Shown: positions 28,978-37,900 of the stretch, piece after piece | Layout: each line of letters opens with the position of its first letter | Position numbering within the stretch: position 1 is the first letter of the stretch | Source of the DNA: Teredinibacter franksiae | GTDB taxonomy: Bacteria; Pseudomonadota; Gammaproteobacteria; Pseudomonadales; Cellvibrionaceae | Assembly: GCF_014218805.1 (NCBI RefSeq) | Contig: NZ_JACJUV010000008.1 | Span: forward strand, 62,001 to 126,000 | Length of the DNA: 64,000 nt | Reading direction: 5' to 3' | Notes under the pieces: model-generated | What the model saw: only the letters and a program-made list of their open reading frames with translations | Told to the model about the DNA's origin: nothing | Databases searched by the model: none | Made by a program: the position numbers and the translations under genes

Positions 28978-29523
28978 TTACTCACCCGTAACTGCAAATT
29001 GCATATTGGGATAACCGACCATCCCTATAGTTTTCATAACAGAATTGATTACCTTAAATGGAACTGACTTATCACAAAAAAATAACACTTGTGGTTTGTT
29101 TTTATTGACACTACTTACTAGGCCAGCCCCTCCTTTCTGGGTATCGGTTTCCTGCAAGTTCATTTTTTCCTGTAATTCCAGCCGATCTTTTCGTATTTTT
29201 TCTAGTGTTTTGTAAAGCCTACTATTACGGGGGTTATTAGGGTCAAAATCCATAATTTTTCCTTGGCGTATATTGGCAACGGTCTGATCTTCAATCTTTA
29301 GCGTGTCTGGCGATAAAAACACTTTAATTGTATTCTCATAATCGCTTTGGCTACTGGACGAAGGTAAATCGATATTGCTGTTTAACTGCACCTCGTCGGG
29401 CTTTTCGGCGTATGAAAACAACAAGAAGAATACGATAATGGTAAACATATCCATCATTGCTGTTATTTGTAGCTTTGGTGCTATAAACGGTTCTCTATTT
29501 CGAAAATTATTGCCAAGCGACAT
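28978..29523 (-). CDS. ExbD/TolR-family proton-channel subunit (second copy)
   Basis: A 181-residue single-pass inner-membrane protein. The cytoplasmic N-terminus leads into TAMMDMFTIIVFFLLFSYA, where the membrane Asp (about residue 26) is the expected proton-carrying residue of the ExbD/TolR/MotB family. The periplasmic domain follows to VMKTIGMVGYPNMQFAV. GAGGT stands 8 bases before the ATG. Two ExbD paralogues with one TolQ/ExbB protein reproduces the AglR-AglQ-AglS stator arrangement of Myxococcus. This copy keeps the acidic residue; the other does not. Confidence 0.88.
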   Translation of the reverse strand: MSLGNNFRNREPFIAPKLQITAMMDMFTIIVFFLLFSYAEKPDEVQLNSNIDLPSSSSQSDYENTIKVFLSPDTLKIEDQTVANIRQGKIMDFDPNNPRNSRLYKTLEKIRKDRLELQEKMNLQETDTQKGGAGLVSSVNKNKPQVLFFCDKSVPFKVINSVMKTIGMVGYPNMQFAVTGE

Positions 29524-29552
29524 CCCAAATACCTCAAAATCGTCATCAATAC

Positions 29553-30074
29553 TTAACTAGAAGAAACTTCACCGGACACGACCACAATGGGAAAAAGCGT
29601 TGTTTCACCGCTTTTTCTTGCAACATCCATAACAGTTACAATATCTTTATAAATCACATCGTCGGCTGGCGACAAAATTAACGTATTGCTTTTAGGATAT
29701 TTGTTTTTTATTCCCCTTAGATAGATAACCAACTCTTCTAACATTTCAGTCTCTTTGTCTTTTGTCCATTCAATACGAGTATCGAGCGACTTTAACTGAT
29801 CTTCGGTTAGTTCAGGTGACGTAACCGACAGACGAACACCCGTATACGTAAGCTTGACCACAGCGGTAACCACAACCTCCTTTTTTTTGCTGTCTTCACT
29901 ACTTAGGGATGTTTCTGCTCTAACAGGCACGGACGTGTCAATTGCTTTCAAATGTAAAAAGCTCGCTGACATAAGTAGGAATGGAATGAGCACCAGAAAC
30001 ATATTCATGATGGGCACCATATTAATTTCTACGTCTGGCTCAGGTCGTTTTCGCCTGGTACCTAAAGCAGCCAT
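29553..30074 (-). CDS. ExbD/TolR-family subunit lacking the membrane Asp
   Basis: A 173-residue single-pass inner-membrane protein of the ExbD/TolR family: EINMVPIMNMFLVLIPFLLMSAS forms the transmembrane helix and the C-terminal periplasmic domain ends IVVVSGEVSSS. In ExbD, TolR and MotB the residue after the helix start is Asp; here it is Asn (about residue 24, PIMNMF), so this subunit should not carry protons itself. The ATG at 30074 is used, with AGGAG inside the end of the TolQ-like gene, which it overlaps no further than its leader. It pairs with the Asp-containing copy downstream. Confidence 0.88.
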   Translation of the reverse strand: MAALGTRRKRPEPDVEINMVPIMNMFLVLIPFLLMSASFLHLKAIDTSVPVRAETSLSSEDSKKKEVVVTAVVKLTYTGVRLSVTSPELTEDQLKSLDTRIEWTKDKETEMLEELVIYLRGIKNKYPKSNTLILSPADDVIYKDIVTVMDVARKSGETTLFPIVVVSGEVSSS

Positions 30075-30079
30075 GACAA

Positions 30080-30703
30080 TCAACTACTCCTTTTCATATT
30101 TGACAGAATATTAAACAACCCTAGTGCTTTTTCATCGAGCTTATCGATTAGGTAGTCACCTCTATTACTGAGCAAGTAGAAACCGACAAGACATGGAATA
30201 GATACAATCAAGCCAAAAGCGGTAGTAAACATAGCAATAGAAATACCCGAGGCTAAAATCTGCTGTTTTTCTGCTGCAGCTGCCTCACTAACACCAGAAA
30301 ACGCTGCAATAAGACCAACAATGGTTCCGAGCAAACCAAGAAGTGTTGCAACATTCGCGAACATACTTAAGTAATTGATACGAGCCTTTATTTTGGGGAT
30401 TTCTCGAAGAATGCTTTCTTGCAGTGCCTGCTCAATTTCTTTATCTCGCTTACCGGCTTTTAGTAAGCCCGTCTTTAATGTTCGACCCAAAGGGTGATTG
30501 GAAAACCTATTTACCTCTTCAAATGCCTGTTGATAGTTTTCTTTTTCCAGTCGAATTTCTACACGCCTAAAGGCTTTGTCGACATTTAAACCCAAACGAA
30601 GATACAGATAGAAGGCTCGTTCACAAAAAAGCGCCAAAGCACCAATAGACGTAAAGAGAATGACGTACATAAAAACACCGCCATCTGTGAAGAACGTAAA
30701 CAT
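30080..30703 (-). CDS. MotA/TolQ/ExbB-family proton channel protein
   Basis: A 207-residue polytopic inner-membrane protein that forms the stator core driven by the proton gradient. Three membrane helices are visible: about residues 11-32 (YVILFTSIGALALFCERAFY), 115-140 (MFANVATLLGLLGTIVGLIAAF) and 160-185 (IAMFTTAFGLIVSIPCLVGFYLL). The conserved TLLGLLGTIVG and the Thr of the third helix are present. The ATG at 30703 has AAGGGG 6 bases upstream; the earlier in-frame ATG does not. It opens the twelve-gene minus-strand series; its promoter must lie in 30704-31000, but no clear -35/-10 pair was found. Confidence 0.9.
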   Translation of the reverse strand: MFTFFTDGGVFMYVILFTSIGALALFCERAFYLYLRLGLNVDKAFRRVEIRLEKENYQQAFEEVNRFSNHPLGRTLKTGLLKAGKRDKEIEQALQESILREIPKIKARINYLSMFANVATLLGLLGTIVGLIAAFSGVSEAAAAEKQQILASGISIAMFTTAFGLIVSIPCLVGFYLLSNRGDYLIDKLDEKALGLFNILSNMKRSS

Positions 30704-30733
30704 TGTGTACCCCTTAGCCAAATTTAGTTTCAC

Positions 30734-32133
30734 CCAAAAAACAGAACACTTCTCTACAAGCCAAACAGACGAGTCGGAGACCGCAATAAAATGCTCAATA
30801 AGTTACATCCGATGTGCGTTTAAACCAGAACTGTAATATTCATTCTTTTCAATTATTTACCCGTTTTTAATGGGCCATATGGACTAAAAACCATCCCAAC
30901 TAGTAGACCTAAAAACCTGCATTAATCCTAGTATTTCTTCTATCTAGCTGAAGAACATGTCTTGCGTTTTTCATGTGGACGGAAAATCGATTTCAGACTA
31001 TATAGTGGTTAATTTACCCAAAACATCACCTCAGCTTCGCAAACAGCCTCTTCTTCATTATTGGTACAGGCTCTACTTTCACCGCTGATTACATTTTCAT
31101 CATTCATTTGGTCCAGCAGCCACAACTATATTTTGTGATCTACTGAAATGAATTACGCTTAAACGTTTTTCAATTCCGCCAGCAATCGTTACTGAAACTT
31201 CAAATTATGCAAAAGAAATTATGTTTTTGTTTTACCGCGGAACCCACAAAACCTCGAAGAAGTTTAGAATAAAATATAGTCTTATGATGTTGTGTGAGGA
31301 GATGTAAAAGCGTGATTCATGCACTGCTGACACTTGATCGCAATCAAATAAATGGAGCTGATAGCGGTATTTTTATGTCCAACTAGCTTACTAATCGAAT
31401 AAATATGATTCAGAACTGTCCTATCATTATAAGAATATATTTTTCTTTATCCGGAAATATAATTTTTTTATCTATACACAAAAACCGCGACACCCACATT
31501 AAGTTAGTAATGTGTAGCACCCCAAAAAAAATCAAATATTTTTATCGTAATTACAACCCTATTTGAATTTATGGCGTTGTTCATTTTCATAAAATACACA
31601 ACAAAAATAACAACCAGTGATCTAGATAAGCTTAAACAATTCGATATATTTACAATTTTTATATTGAAATTTTGTAATAGAGGATGTTTTATGTCAGCCT
31701 GCTGATTAGACTTAACAAAAGAAAGTACTAGTTAAGTGACTTGATACCCTTTTCGCTAACGCTATAAACAAAGAACCGATAGCCCTAACTTTAATTTATG
31801 AGTCCGGAATCCCACTATATTTGCGATGAATGAACCTCTTGCTTTTCATCACATACACATATCATTCAGACCTTCTGTATTCCTAAATGGCCTTTGGATT
31901 CATTTCAAGTTATTGGAAATTTCAGAGTGGCAGGCATACTGCTGAACTGGCTAAATTTCTATTTTTTAAATGATACGTGTATGCGGCCGCGCCGAGCTAA
32001 ATTCATCCATTAGAAGCGTCCCTTTGATTATTTCAATATTTTTTCACCCGGTGCATGTAGAATGCTTCTAGCCAGGTTTTAGTGCCATCGATTTTCTGGT
32101 GCAACTCAAACTTCAATGAAAAGAGGGGTAAGG
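30734..32133. other. AT-rich gene-free region
   Basis: About 1.4 kb with no convincing reading frame on either strand and a composition visibly richer in A/T than either flank. It must hold the promoters of the motor operon (minus) and of the cyclase-like gene (plus). One 7-bp inverted repeat, CACATTA / TAATGTG with a 6-base spacer, lies at 31495-31514 and could be an operator. Nothing else can be assigned. Confidence 0.6.
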
Positions 32134-32814
32134 ATGAGCATTGTAGACAAGCTAGAGATCTCGCTCTGCGGCACGGGTGATATGCGCCTAGGTAAAACGG
32201 TAGGTATGCCGGGTTGGGAAATTCGTCTGCTAAAGGAGTTTTGTGATAGAGAATCGCTAATGCTCATAATCAGAGCTTGTAACCCCGATAACCGTCAATA
32301 CATGTACAAACAAGGATATGCGCCGAAACCGGTGGGGATGAACTCCAAAACCAGCACCCTCGAAAGCGGCCCAAAGGGAATTGTTGCTGCCGATCGACTT
32401 ACAGAGAAAGACCAGCAATCGATCGACAATAGCGACCTGCGGAACTACCTACAGGGTAAAAGTTTTTACAGTGATTACGATCTAATGTCGGCGTGGCGCC
32501 GACTCAGTGCGAGCCGATGCAAAAAAATCGACACCAATAGTAATGCGTTTTTACACAGCTTGAACGCCATTGTGGGCTTGCGTTTTATGCACGGTGGCAA
32601 CGACGATTACTATAACCGTAAAACCGGTGAGTTTTTGGGTACTGACAATGTTAAACCAAACGAACAATTTGTAGTGATTGGTGCCTACGACAAACCCTTC
32701 GACATAGCCGGCTTAGATGACCTAAAACGCTACTATAAGCAATGTGGATGCGATTCAGACCTTACCTTTAACATCAGCGCTAAAAAGATACCTGTGCCCA
32801 TTTGGCCATACTAA
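32134..32814 (+). CDS. Edema-factor/ExoY-like nucleotidyl cyclase domain protein
   Basis: A 226-residue protein without signal peptide or membrane segment. It carries the ordered residues of the anthrax edema factor/CyaA/ExoY catalytic core. Lys65 and Lys72 (KPVGMNSK) keep the 7-residue spacing of EF Lys346/Lys353; GPKGIVAADRLTEK matches the following GP...LSK block with Lys92 at the EF Lys372 place; Asp114-Tyr-Asp116 (YSDYDL) matches the two metal-binding Asp; FMHGGNDD (His153) matches the catalytic-His block. The family makes cAMP or cGMP/cUMP inside eukaryotic host cells after activation by a host cofactor (calmodulin or actin). The EF Asn583 position seems to be Tyr. The ATG at 32134 (AGGGG 6 bases upstream) is preferred over 32116. 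Only the core is present: no delivery domain. Activity is inferred. Confidence 0.75.
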   Translation: MSIVDKLEISLCGTGDMRLGKTVGMPGWEIRLLKEFCDRESLMLIIRACNPDNRQYMYKQGYAPKPVGMNSKTSTLESGPKGIVAADRLTEKDQQSIDNSDLRNYLQGKSFYSDYDLMSAWRRLSASRCKKIDTNSNAFLHSLNAIVGLRFMHGGNDDYYNRKTGEFLGTDNVKPNEQFVVIGAYDKPFDIAGLDDLKRYYKQCGCDSDLTFNISAKKIPVPIWPY

Positions 32815-33004
32815 TGCGTGATACACGGCTTATTCTAACCCTGAATATGAAAGTCGTGTTTGCCAGAACATGCACAATAGTCAGGGAAGTCAACCATCAC
32901 CTACCTCGACAACATTAGGTAGAAGAAACCGAATGATCGGACACCCACACTAACACGCCCCCCTTATTCAAATTTTCTTAACGTGACTGTGCGACTATTT
33001 CGCG

Positions 33005-34078
33005 CTAACCCGTATTTAAATATAGTGCCTGCGAACACGCTACACCCTTGCCGCAATTACGCTCAAACACCTGGGCATAATCGGCCATGCGCGCCACCGA
33101 ACCGGCACTGGAACCATAACGGCGGCCAAAATTCTGAACGTGGTCGATCCATTTATTTGGATTAATACCCAACCTCGACACAATAGCCGGAAGTTCGCTG
33201 GCGATAGCCCCGCGTTTATCGTCTCGTAGAATACGGCCAGTAGTTTCCACAAGCTCAAAATAGTCTTCACGGGTAAAGGGTAAGGCATGGTGAGTATCGG
33301 TATGGGAGGAACCATCAAAAGGCATTAACGGCGCTTCGGGTAAAGTATCCAAACCCATTTCAGCTTTAATTTCACGCTGCTTTTGAATACGAGCATTCAA
33401 TTTCTGCTCGTCTTTAGATTTGGTATTTTTGTATTTTACGTAATCGAATAAACGCTGCTGAATGGAGGTGAAATCACTTTCCATAAGATCTGTTTCCATC
33501 GCCGCCCGAATGGGGTTGAGGTCGACATAGGCCATACAGCTCAGTAACGCGGCTTCATCCAATAGAGCCTGACTTTTAAAACGCCCCTCCCAAAACCGGC
33601 CTTTACAACCCTCTTCGCTGTTTGCCATGCGGGCTATGGTTTCATTAACGCCGCGCATGAACCAGCTGATATCGTATAAGCGTTTACGCCACTTTTCGAT
33701 AATCTCATCCACTGCGGCTTGCGTAGCCGCATCAATAGCCTCCGGGTTCTCCAGCCAGTGATCAACCAGCATATGGCCGCTATACAACTGCATCCAGCGC
33801 TCGGCCACTTCTTTATTACTCCATGCCTGCGCCCTAGCCTTATCCGCATGCAGCACAACATGGTAGTGGTTGCTCATCACCGCATAAGCACACACATCTA
33901 CCGCATACACATACGACAAAAACCGCAAGCGCGATACGATCCACTGCTTGCGGTGATCGTAATTCTCACCCGTCGAATGATCGTCTCCACACAAATATGC
34001 ACGCCGAACACAGCGTACATAACAATGGTAAAACGGTGTTGAATCTAGAGAGATTAATGTTTCGCGGCTTTGGGTCAT
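33005..34078 (-). CDS. REP-associated tyrosine transposase (RAYT, IS200/HUH type)
   Basis: A 357-residue single-strand-acting transposase of the Y1 HUH class. The HUH motif lies in AVMSNHYHVVLH (His71, His73) and the likely nucleophile is Tyr184 in MAYVDLNPIRAAM. CKGRFWEGRFKSQALLDE is the hallmark of RAYT proteins. The C-terminal 120 residues are an extra helical, probably DNA-binding extension. It is full length with no lesion. Four related direct repeats lie directly at its 5' side, and its first ~20 bases are duplicated at 34141-34158. Domesticated RAYTs act on such dispersed palindromes, but the repeats here lack an evident REP stem. Confidence 0.85.
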   Translation of the reverse strand: MTQSRETLISLDSTPFYHCYVRCVRRAYLCGDDHSTGENYDHRKQWIVSRLRFLSYVYAVDVCAYAVMSNHYHVVLHADKARAQAWSNKEVAERWMQLYSGHMLVDHWLENPEAIDAATQAAVDEIIEKWRKRLYDISWFMRGVNETIARMANSEEGCKGRFWEGRFKSQALLDEAALLSCMAYVDLNPIRAAMETDLMESDFTSIQQRLFDYVKYKNTKSKDEQKLNARIQKQREIKAEMGLDTLPEAPLMPFDGSSHTDTHHALPFTREDYFELVETTGRILRDDKRGAIASELPAIVSRLGINPNKWIDHVQNFGRRYGSSAGSVARMADYAQVFERNCGKGVACSQALYLNTG

Positions 34079-34371
34079 GGTTGCATAAATTACTAGAGCC
34101 TGGAAGACTTGTCAAGTTTTTGGATGTCCTTTTTATTGTCACGGCTTTGGGTCATGGTTGCACAAATTACCGGAACCAGGAAGGCTTGTCAAGTTTTTGG
34201 ATGTCCTTTTATTTGTTTGAAGCTGGCGAGCCTGGAAGACTTGTCAAGTTTTTGGATGTCCTTTTGTTTGTCAGAAACTAAAAAGTAGTTAACTTGTGCT
34301 GCCGGTGCACTTTAATCTTGAAGCTGGCGAACCAGGAAGGCTTGTCAAGTTTTTGGATGTCCTTTTGTTTT
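34062..34371. repeat. Four direct repeats beside the RAYT gene
   Basis: The 35-bp core containing CTTGTCAAGTTTTTGGATGT occurs at 34099-34133, 34176-34210, 34231-34265 and 34332-34366. Copies 1 and 3 read CCTGGAAGA before it, and copies 2 and 4 read CCAGGAAGG, an alternating pattern. Copies 1 and 2 extend leftwards into the RAYT start region (GGCTTTGGGTCATGGTTGCA), and copies 3 and 4 share TTGAAGCTGGCGA instead. The distances of 77, 55 and 101 bp are irregular, so this is not a CRISPR array. Confidence 0.85.
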
Positions 34372-34396
34372 TATCGAACTTATCGAGGCATTTAGG

Positions 34397-34933
34397 TTAA
34401 GGCAGATCCTTTTTTATTTTTAACAGGTATTCCAATCTCTCCGATTCCACAATTTTCTTATCGTAAAGCAGCTCGCAAACATTTAGCCTGTTTTTAATTG
34501 CTCTCAAATCTAACATCAGCTCTCTTGAAATACCTTTTTCATGCCAGGGCAAATAAGACTCTAATTTTGACTCGCCAACTTTATCAGCCGCACAAAATAA
34601 CCAATCCAGTATCACATTAGCATCTAGTATTTTATGACCCGCCTGTTGACCCATTGACAGGATTAAACAAGCACGTAAATTCATTTGGGATAATTCAGTG
34701 GCTCCTCTCTCTGATTCAGGGAGCCTTCGCTCAGACTCACTATAAGCTCGATTAGATAACTCAGCCCAAAGAAGCCTTTCCTCACAAGGTAACTCTTCAT
34801 CCCTTGCGTTATTTGCAGCACAAAAACCTAAACCATCAAAGTTCACATCACTACTAAAGCCATTTTTTTCTTTTGCATCAAACCATTGGATTGCTAGAAC
34901 TGCAGACTTTTTTGCAACCTCATCTATTTCCAT
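34397..34933 (-). CDS. Probable immunity protein for the Rhs toxin
   Basis: A 178-residue soluble protein without signal peptide, mostly helical and acidic, with no family I recognise. Visible segments are DEVAKKSAVLAIQWFDAKEK, LLWAELSNRAYSESERRLPESERG and VILDWLFCAADKVGESK, and it has five Cys. It begins 12 bases after the stop of the giant Rhs gene on the same strand, the usual place of an immunity gene. The identification rests on position and size only. It is co-transcribed with the toxin and separated from the transposase by the direct-repeat block. Confidence 0.55.
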   Translation of the reverse strand: MEIDEVAKKSAVLAIQWFDAKEKNGFSSDVNFDGLGFCAANNARDEELPCEERLLWAELSNRAYSESERRLPESERGATELSQMNLRACLILSMGQQAGHKILDANVILDWLFCAADKVGESKLESYLPWHEKGISRELMLDLRAIKNRLNVCELLYDKKIVESERLEYLLKIKKDLP

Positions 34934-34944
34934 AAACTGCCCCT

Positions 34945-37900
34945 CTAAAAGCCTATTCCAATTTTTCTAAATGCATCTACGCCAACCTGCATAGCTCGAG
35001 CATTCTGAGCGGCCGATGTTCCTCGCATAAAATGCCCACTATGAGTAGTTATTCTCATACCGATAAATTGACCGTTACTTGCTGCAATCTCAGCTTGTCC
35101 AGCAGCCATAACTGGACGCCCACCTGATAGTACAGCATGAGAAATCTCCTGCCCCCGGACAGTATGGGAAGAGACAATTAACTGACCTCGTGAATTAACA
35201 ACCCACTTAATAGTTCCCTGGTTAACGAGGCCCTCCATTTGGGTTCCTCTCGCCGCAACCATTGGATTAGCACCGACATTTTTTGCGGCTTGCATTTCCT
35301 GACTAAGGCTACCTGGAACCTGGTTTCTGAATAACCCGCCTTTATTGTTTGGGTCATCCCCCCCAGGCCAACCTCCTGGCGAAGTAGTCTCTCCCCCATA
35401 AGAAACCGGCATTCCAGTCGCCGTATTAATTTCGACCCCATTGACCATACAGGAGAGCATGTCATAACAACGATCATAACCGGTATTTCCCGGCACAAAC
35501 ATACCAGCAACAAAAAGCGTAGCCGGATGCGTTACAAACCGTGCAGCCGCCACACGGAGCGAGTTCCTCATATAATGGCTAATTGCATTGCCAGCCCTTC
35601 GCGTTCCCTCAACAATCATCTCCTCCAAAGCGGGGGCCGCAGTGGCTGCCGGGGCGGCCACCGCAGCAACACCTGATGTCACCTGAGTATCAGCCATAGA
35701 ATTCTGCTCAACCTGAGACTCCTCCCCACCTCCAGACTCAGGATCAAACGTAACCCCCGAAGCCTTATTATTATTACTCTGCGATGAGGTACCCTTTGAC
35801 TTCTGTTCCTTACCTGCATCGGTATTTTCCTTATTTTTTGATGTCGAACCAATACTACTGCCAACAAAACCATGAGCATATTCAGTGTTGTAGTACCTTA
35901 CCTTTGTCTCTGCCTCAAACCCACTAGGATCCACAGCATTCAACGGATTATTCCAAACATAAGAATACCGATTCAAACTCTGTACCCGCAACGGATCTTG
36001 AATAATCGGGTCCGCCTGCACAAATCGCGCTATCTTCGCATCGTAGATGCGCCCATTCATATGAACAAGCTCTACCTCATCCAGCATTTCGTGGTCGGTA
36101 TAACCCCGGCTGGTAATCGGCTTACTGGCTTTCAAGAACGGCTGGGTATCTTCCCAGGTATCCGTTTCCCGGTTCGCCTTGCGGCTATCGCCCCAGGGGT
36201 CGAAGTAGTGCTCTTCTACATCGCCACCAATCTCGTCGGTAATTAAGCTGAGAGAACCCAGGTGATCGTAATGTAGAAAGTGCAGTTCCCGCGTTTGTTG
36301 GCTAACGTGTTCGGTTTCGATAGCAACACCGGCTACTTTGCGCTTCCAGACAATTTTGTTATCGGGGTATTTGATTTTCTCCACGCCACCAATGTAGAGG
36401 GTGCTGGTGGTCCCCTCTGCTCCAACATCTACCCGCTTGAAGCGCGCACGGCTGGGGCCGTATTGGAAACTGGTGGTGTGACTGCCTTTTTGGATAGTGA
36501 GCGGCTTATCAAACACACTGTAGGTGAGCGTTCGACCGCTACCGTCGGACAATAAGTTGCCGTTGTGATCGTAGTAGTACAGGGTTTGCGTGTTGTTGTC
36601 ATCGGTAATGCGACACACCGCATGGGGGCCTGCGTTTTGACTGCTGCTACAGTCGCTGCCGTAATCGTAAGTTCCTATACCGGTTTTGCTTTCGATATTA
36701 TCAATATTGCTGTAGGTAACTTCTGCAAACTCTGTGATATCGCCGGTGGAGGTCCAGGTGTTTAGGCGGTTAAGGGCATCATAGGTATAGCTTTCTTCTA
36801 TATCGCGCCCGCTCTGGTAATTATCCCAGAAGCTTCCGCTACCCTTTTCGCTGCGGCTTTGCAGGTTGCCCACCATGTCCCACTGGTATTCAGCGAACTG
36901 ACCACTGCCCACCAACTGGCCACCCCAGGCTTTGATGATTTTAGCCAACCCGCTGTCGGCGTAGTATTCGTTTTCCTGGGTAACACCGTTGCCGTATTCG
37001 GCGTTGGTGATATTGCCCCGCTGGTCCATGTTCACCACGGTGTAGTAAGGCATGCGGTAGCCGTTAAAGCTTTCCACATCTACCACGGCACTCAGGTAGC
37101 CCTGATTGTTGTACACATGCTGGATGCCGTTGTGACTAAAATCAGCCGAGGTACGGGCACCATCGAAGGTTTGGAATACGCGACCGTACTGGTCGTAGGT
37201 GGCTTTTTCGTAATGGCCGGTAATGGCGCCACTATGGTCAGGGAAGCTGGTGGTGGTGGTGCCGATTCGGCCAAAGTTGTCGTAGCTGTGGCTTTGGGTG
37301 TAGCGGGCACTGCCCCCTACGGTGCCGGAATCCCACATTTGCTCCAATTGCCCCAAGCCATTGCTGGCGGTGTCGTATTGCCATTGGCTATAGGTTTGCA
37401 CACCACCCGTTGGGCTCTCACACGCACTGCCACTGGCGGCTACCCGATCGGTGCGGCTATACAGGCGGCCACGAATATCGTACACCTGCTGAATAACCTG
37501 ACCGTTAGCGTCTTGCTGACAGGTGATTTCGCCAAAGGTGTTGTACACGTAGCGCCACTCGCCCTTATCGGGGTCGTTCATCCAGGTTTTACGGTTTAGG
37601 GCATCGAAGGTGATTTGCGTTTGGTTAACCTGTGACGGGTCAGTCATTAAGCGCAGGTTACCCCGCGCATCGTAGGCAAAGGCGGTAATGCCGTCGGCCG
37701 GGTCGGTCACCTGAATAATTTTGCCCAAGCCGTCGGTGATTTCGGTGCGCACAAGGGTACTGGGGCCCTCCGCGCTGTTGTTGTGGGCGGTGGTGGTTTT
37801 GCGGTTATTAACATAGCTGATCTGGGTGCGCGGGCGGCCGCCATCTTCGCGTACCGGGCCAACCATATCGGTGACACGGCCAAGAATATCCATGCCGGAG

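Noticed and set aside
34062..34371. CRISPR-like row of repeats
   Set aside because: Only four copies, unequal spacing of 55-101 bp, the spacers themselves share sequence between copies, and no cas gene is near.
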